From NCBI RefSeq assembly GCF_902459615.1, contig NZ_CABPSA010000001.1, forward strand, positions 1,116,001-1,180,000: a stretch of 64,000 bases of DNA, written 5' to 3'. Position 1 is the first letter of the stretch; each line of letters begins with the position of its first letter. Origin of the DNA: Pandoraea commovens (lineage in GTDB: Bacteria; Pseudomonadota; Gammaproteobacteria; Burkholderiales; Burkholderiaceae). The notes beneath the pieces were generated by a model. The model searched no databases and was not told the origin of the DNA. It saw only the letters and a program-made list of their open reading frames with translations. Of this stretch, positions 60,788 through 64,000 are shown one piece after another. The translations under genes were made by a program, and so were the position numbers.

Positions 60788-60812
60788 TAAATTTAAAGAA
60801 ATGCTCATCGTC
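60788..60812 (+). promoter_or_regulatory. Iron-starvation ECF sigma promoter for the ornithine monooxygenase gene
   Basis: TAAAT (60788-60792), 16 bases, then CGTC (60809-60812), an exact match. It is back-to-back with the minus-strand element, 30 bases away, forming a divergent promoter pair. The leader to the ATG at 60896 is ~78 bases. Confidence 0.75.
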
Positions 60813-60895
60813 TTCTGGGAAACGGATGCTTTGTATGGCATTCCCCCCGATCCCGGGTCCGGGTGAATTCACCGGATGACCTTGCCGAGGCCCTC

Positions 60896-62272
60896 ATGCA
60901 CGCAAGTACCGAACCGTCCACGACGACCAACACTTCCCCTCATTCTGTGACACACGACCTGATCGGCGTTGGCTTCGGCCCGTCCAATCTCGCTCTGGCC
61001 ATCGCCCTCGAAGAGCACTGCGGGCAGCGCCTCGGCCCTGCCCGCTTCCTGTTTCTGGAAAAGCAGCCCGAGTTCACCTGGCACGGCAACATGCTGCTCT
61101 CGAACAGCCGCATGCAGATCGCCTATCTCAAGGATCTCGCGACGCTTCGCAATCCGCGCAGCCGCTTCACTTTCATCAACTATCTGCATGAGAAGGCGCG
61201 GCTGTCCGCGTTCATCAACCTGCAAAGCCACCATCCGACCCGGCGCGAGTACAACGACTATCTGCGCTGGGCGGCGTCGCACTTTCACGGGCAATGCGCG
61301 TATGGCGAAACGGTGACAGGCATCGAGCCGGTGCTCGAGCGCGACGAAGTCGTGGCGTTGCAGGTTCATTCGCGCGACGGGCAAGGCGAGACGCAGTCGC
61401 GCCGCACACGCAACGTGATTCTCGGCGCAGGCGGCACGCCCCATGTGCCGCCGGTGTTCACCCCATTACATCGCACGTCCCACGCGCGCTTGTTCCATTC
61501 GTCGCAATATCTGGCCCGCGTGGCGTCGCTCAGCGAGACCGCACCGCGTCGGGTCGCCGTCGTCGGCGGCGGACAAAGTGCGGCGGAAATCTTCCTCGAC
61601 CTTGCGGAGCAATGGCCGCAGGCACAGGTCGACCTCATCATGCGCGGCCGCGCCCTCAAACCCGCAGACAGCAGCCCGTTCGTCAACGAAATCTTCGATC
61701 CGCAATTCACCGACTTCATCTATGCGCAGCCGGTGGAACAACGCGAACGTATTCTCGATGAGTTTCGCAATACGAACTATGCCGTGGTCGACGAGGATCT
61801 GATCGCACGCATCTACGACGTGCTGTATCAGCAGCGCGTGGGCGGACACGGGCACCACGCCTTGCTGTCGTGCCATGAGATCCAGGAGGCGAGCGCCGAC
61901 GGGGACCGCATCACGTTGCACATGCACGAGCGGCTTGCCGGACGGCCGGTGACGCAGCATTACGATGTCGTGGTGCTGGCGACCGGGTACGAGCGCCGCA
62001 CGCACGAAGCCCTATTGTCGGACCTGGCGCCGTGGCTCGACGGCCTCGAAGGCGAGCGCGACTATCGTCTGCGCACCCGCGAGAGCTTCCAGCCCGGCAT
62101 CTATCTGCAAGGCTATTGCGAGCCGACGCACGGACTGTCCGACACGCTACTCTCGATTCTGGCTACGCGCTCGTCCGAAATCGCAACGTCGCTGCTGTCG
62201 CGCGCGCCCTTGCAGACCGATGCACCGGCCCAGACAACCCAAGCATCGCGCGTCGCCGCACTGGTGGGATGA
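60896..62272 (+). CDS. L-ornithine N5-monooxygenase (PvdA-like)
   Basis: A 458-residue FAD- and NADPH-dependent N-hydroxylase that makes N5-hydroxy-L-ornithine, the precursor of hydroxamate groups. FAD motif: LIGVGFGPSNLALAIALEE. NADPH motif: VAVVGGGQSAAEIFLDL, near residue 220. C-terminal substrate region: SDTLLSILATRSSEIA. The MQIAYLKDLATLRNPRS segment is typical of PvdA/IucD-type enzymes. The ATG at 60896 has GAGG upstream; a GTG at 60863 is a weaker alternative. With the IucB-like acyltransferase it would supply acyl-hydroxyornithine to the two DGE-type modules. A lysine hydroxylase is less likely, given those modules. Confidence 0.9.
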   Translation: MHASTEPSTTTNTSPHSVTHDLIGVGFGPSNLALAIALEEHCGQRLGPARFLFLEKQPEFTWHGNMLLSNSRMQIAYLKDLATLRNPRSRFTFINYLHEKARLSAFINLQSHHPTRREYNDYLRWAASHFHGQCAYGETVTGIEPVLERDEVVALQVHSRDGQGETQSRRTRNVILGAGGTPHVPPVFTPLHRTSHARLFHSSQYLARVASLSETAPRRVAVVGGGQSAAEIFLDLAEQWPQAQVDLIMRGRALKPADSSPFVNEIFDPQFTDFIYAQPVEQRERILDEFRNTNYAVVDEDLIARIYDVLYQQRVGGHGHHALLSCHEIQEASADGDRITLHMHERLAGRPVTQHYDVVVLATGYERRTHEALLSDLAPWLDGLEGERDYRLRTRESFQPGIYLQGYCEPTHGLSDTLLSILATRSSEIATSLLSRAPLQTDAPAQTTQASRVAALVG

Positions 62273-62290
62273 ACGGGCACCATCGACGCA

Positions 62291-62329
62291 AAAGCGGCAC
62301 CACTGCCTATAGGGCTGCGGTGCCGCTTT
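62291..62329. terminator. Bidirectional terminator between monooxygenase and FhuF-like genes
   Basis: An 11-bp inverted repeat (AAAGCGGCACC 62291-62301 with 62319-62329), A-rich at the left end and T-rich at the right, with a 17-base loop. It sits between two convergent genes and could end both transcripts. Confidence 0.8.
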
Positions 62330-62354
62330 TCATTGTTGCGTAGGATGCGAGCGG

Positions 62355-63254
62355 CTACTGAGGTGCGCCACAGGCCTGCATCGCCAGTTGCCGCTGGAGT
62401 TGCACGGGCGTCATGGTCAGGATCAGCGGACACGATCCGCATAGCAACGCTTCGTCACATCGCGTGCCTTTCCCCGCCAACTGATAGCGCAGGCAACACA
62501 CACGGCGCGCGCGCATCGGCGTGGGCATGGCGGTTGACGGCGGCGTGACGTAACGAACCGTGCGATAGAGCGGATTGTCGGACGTCTGACCGAAACCGGC
62601 GTCGCCATCGAACAGCCACGCGTAGTCGCTGGCGGCACGCACGCTCAGCGACGGCACCTTGCGCATCTCACCGACGATGAACTCCAGCAGATTGCCTGCG
62701 TTGCTCCAGAGTACACGGGTCGAAACGCCCGCCGCCCGCTGCATGGCCGCCATTGCGGCAGGCAGATGCCCCTGAAGCAGTGACGCAAAACGCGCTGACG
62801 CCGGATCGGCCTCAGCATCGCCCTCGCCTTCGCGCGGCGGCGTCCAGCTGGATTCGGGAAAGCGAACTTGCACGGGCAGTCCGCCGCGCAGCACGATGCC
62901 ACAGGCATCCGAGTCGAGCGTCAGTGTACGGCCATGCACGACGGCGATCGCCAGCGCCGCCGGGGCCACCGCCCGGAAGTAGAACTTGCTCCACTGCGAC
63001 ATGAGCGCACGCGGCTCGACACCAGGCACGAGGCGGCGAACGCCGTCGAACATGGCGGGCATGTGGCGATCGAGATCCGCCAGACCGATGACCGTATCGC
63101 CGGGGTGAAGGTCGTCGGGCACGCGTGCGCCGAAGGCCAGCCCGGCACACAGCGGCCCCAACTCGGCCCGCACCGGGGCAGGCAGACTCGCCGCGAGGTC
63201 GAACTTGGCAGCGCCCGGAGATGGTTGCGCTAGTGTGTGAGCGCGCTCGCTCAT
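62355..63254 (-). CDS. FhuF-like siderophore-iron reductase
   Basis: A 299-residue protein of the FhuF/ferric iron reductase family. The C-terminal cysteine cluster RRVCCLRYQL followed by LLCGSCPLI forms the CC-x(n)-C-x2-C pattern that binds a [2Fe-2S] cluster. An internal HGRTLTLDSDACGIVL strand region also fits. The ATG at 63254 overlaps the stop of the upstream thioesterase (ATGA). FhuF proteins reduce ferric hydroxamate complexes in the cytoplasm to free the iron, which agrees with a FhuBCD-type importer. A long upstream open frame to 63521 overlaps the thioesterase and is not used. Confidence 0.87.
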   Translation of the reverse strand: MSERAHTLAQPSPGAAKFDLAASLPAPVRAELGPLCAGLAFGARVPDDLHPGDTVIGLADLDRHMPAMFDGVRRLVPGVEPRALMSQWSKFYFRAVAPAALAIAVVHGRTLTLDSDACGIVLRGGLPVQVRFPESSWTPPREGEGDAEADPASARFASLLQGHLPAAMAAMQRAAGVSTRVLWSNAGNLLEFIVGEMRKVPSLSVRAASDYAWLFDGDAGFGQTSDNPLYRTVRYVTPPSTAMPTPMRARRVCCLRYQLAGKGTRCDEALLCGSCPLILTMTPVQLQRQLAMQACGAPQ

Positions 63255-64000
63255 CGCGTTGCCGCCAACGCGCGCGCCGGGTGCGGCGCATGCATCGCCG
63301 GGGCGAGGCCGTTGGCGATAACCGCCAGCAGATGGGCGGGATCGTCGCGCACGAAGAAATGGTCGCCGTCGAAGTCGGTGCGCGTATAGCTGCCGGTCGT
63401 CTCGCAACGCCAGTCGTCGAGGACATCCGGTGCGAACGCGTCGCGGCGTCCGGCCAACGCATGAATCGGCATGGATAACGGCGCACGCACCTGCAGCGAT
63501 GGACGCCGGTAATGTCCGCACAGTTGGAAATCCGCCTTGATGACCGGCAGCACCATCGCCATCAGCTCAGGCTCGGCGAGCAGGGCTTCCGGCGTGCCGC
63601 CGAGCGCGCGCATCTCGGCCAGCACCTCGGCGTCGTCGCGCAACGCGGCATAGCGACTGTCGTCGCGCGTGGCGGGCGGGCGGCTCGCGGCCACGAACAG
63701 CGCCGCAGGCGAACACCCTCGCGCATGCAGGCGATGCGCAATCTCGAACGCCAGCAAACCGCCAAGGCTGTGACCGAACAACGCGAAACGTGTGCCGGGC
63801 CTCACATGCTGCGCCAGGCACTCCTCGGTCAGTTGGTCCGCCAGCAGGTGCGGGTCATGTTGCAATGGTTCATGATGACGCGTACCGCGCCCCGGCAGTT
63901 CGAGCGGGCGCACCGCCAGCCATGACGGCGCGGCCTGCGCCCAGCGCGCATACACCGTAGCACTCCCCCCTGCGCAGGGCAGGCAGAGCAGACGACAGGC
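63251..64000 (-). CDS. Type II thioesterase (5' end beyond the window)
   Basis: An alpha/beta-hydrolase of the GrsT/PvdG type that removes wrong or stalled acyl groups from NRPS carrier domains. The frame stays open to the right edge and the first visible residues include LLCLPCAGGSATVYARW, the usual N-terminal motif, so only a few codons are missing. The nucleophile elbow is FGHSLGGLLAFE, the acidic residue lies in GRRDAFAPD and the catalytic His is in FDGDHFFVRDD. It is co-transcribed with the FhuF-like gene; their promoter is outside the window. Confidence 0.9.
   Translation of the reverse strand, partial: ACRLLCLPCAGGSATVYARWAQAAPSWLAVRPLELPGRGTRHHEPLQHDPHLLADQLTEECLAQHVRPGTRFALFGHSLGGLLAFEIAHRLHARGCSPAALFVAASRPPATRDDSRYAALRDDAEVLAEMRALGGTPEALLAEPELMAMVLPVIKADFQLCGHYRRPSLQVRAPLSMPIHALAGRRDAFAPDVLDDWRCETTGSYTRTDFDGDHFFVRDDPAHLLAVIANGLAPAMHAPHPARALAATR

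Noticed and set aside
60651-60895. Search for a Fur box between the divergent exporter and monooxygenase genes
   Set aside because: I saw only short AT-rich stretches and no convincing 19-bp GATAATGATAATCATTATC-like palindrome. Iron control is more likely to act through the sigma gene.
1-64000. CRISPR arrays, IS elements, tRNA or rRNA genes, prophage
   Set aside because: No spaced direct repeats, transposase genes, terminal inverted repeats, tRNA-like cloverleafs or phage genes were seen on reading both strands.

Overview
The window is GC-rich and densely coded. It reads as a chromosomal segment of a beta-proteobacterium, most likely Burkholderiales/Burkholderiaceae. The basis is the AcnB-type aconitase, Liv-type transporters linked to aryl/acyl-CoA ligases, and a siderophore locus with ornibactin/pyoverdine-like parts. 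Pandoraea is a reasonable guess, but the sequence alone cannot confirm it. I see no rRNA, tRNA, CRISPR array, IS element or prophage.

Left part (1-20 kb), catabolism. After the end of acnB and a DnaQ-type exonuclease, a TetR repressor gene faces a plus-strand operon (2.9-10.8 kb). The operon encodes an alpha/beta hydrolase, a VOC protein, an 88-residue protein, an EntE-like aryl-AMP ligase, a 4HBT thioesterase, maleate isomerase (MaiA), an FAD monooxygenase of the salicylyl-CoA/aminobenzoyl-CoA hydroxylase type and an AAHS-family aromatic acid permease. Together they suggest CoA-thioester catabolism of an aromatic acid that ends in maleate and fumarate. No familiar ring-cleavage enzyme is present. 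A minus-strand set follows (10.9-19.5 kb): a PaaK-like protein with a degenerate P-loop, LivF, a periplasmic binding protein, LivM, LivH, LivG and a long-chain acyl-CoA ligase, with a Crp/Fnr regulator facing it.

Middle and right part (21.8-64 kb), one large siderophore locus. Biosynthesis is by three NRPSs (4418, 2652 and 1401 residues) with the predicted order FAAL-T-C-A-T-E-C-A-T-C-A-T / C-A-T-E-C-A-T / C-A-T-TE. Hand-read adenylation codes give two hydroxyornithine-like modules (each followed by an epimerase), two aspartate modules, one threonine module and one unassigned module. Tailoring genes fit this: an L-ornithine N5-monooxygenase, an IucB/AlcB-type acyltransferase and a SyrP/TauD-like dioxygenase for beta-hydroxyaspartate. 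Export uses a PvdE-like ABC protein, and a PvdQ-like Ntn acylase is predicted to act in the periplasm. Uptake uses a TonB-dependent receptor, FhuB/C/D-like inner-membrane import and a FhuF-like reductase. A type II thioesterase runs off the right edge.

The most informative non-coding signal is a set of five promoter-like elements, TAAAT-N16-CGTC (three exact, two with one mismatch). They sit upstream of every siderophore transcription unit whose 5' end lies in the window. This matches the PvdS/OrbS iron-starvation sigma promoter class. No sigma gene and no MbtH-like gene is visible, so both are expected beyond the right edge or elsewhere. The combination of a FAAL-initiated lipopeptide, a PvdE-type exporter and a PvdQ-type acylase, without pyoverdine chromophore genes, suggests an acylated pro-siderophore that is deacylated after export.
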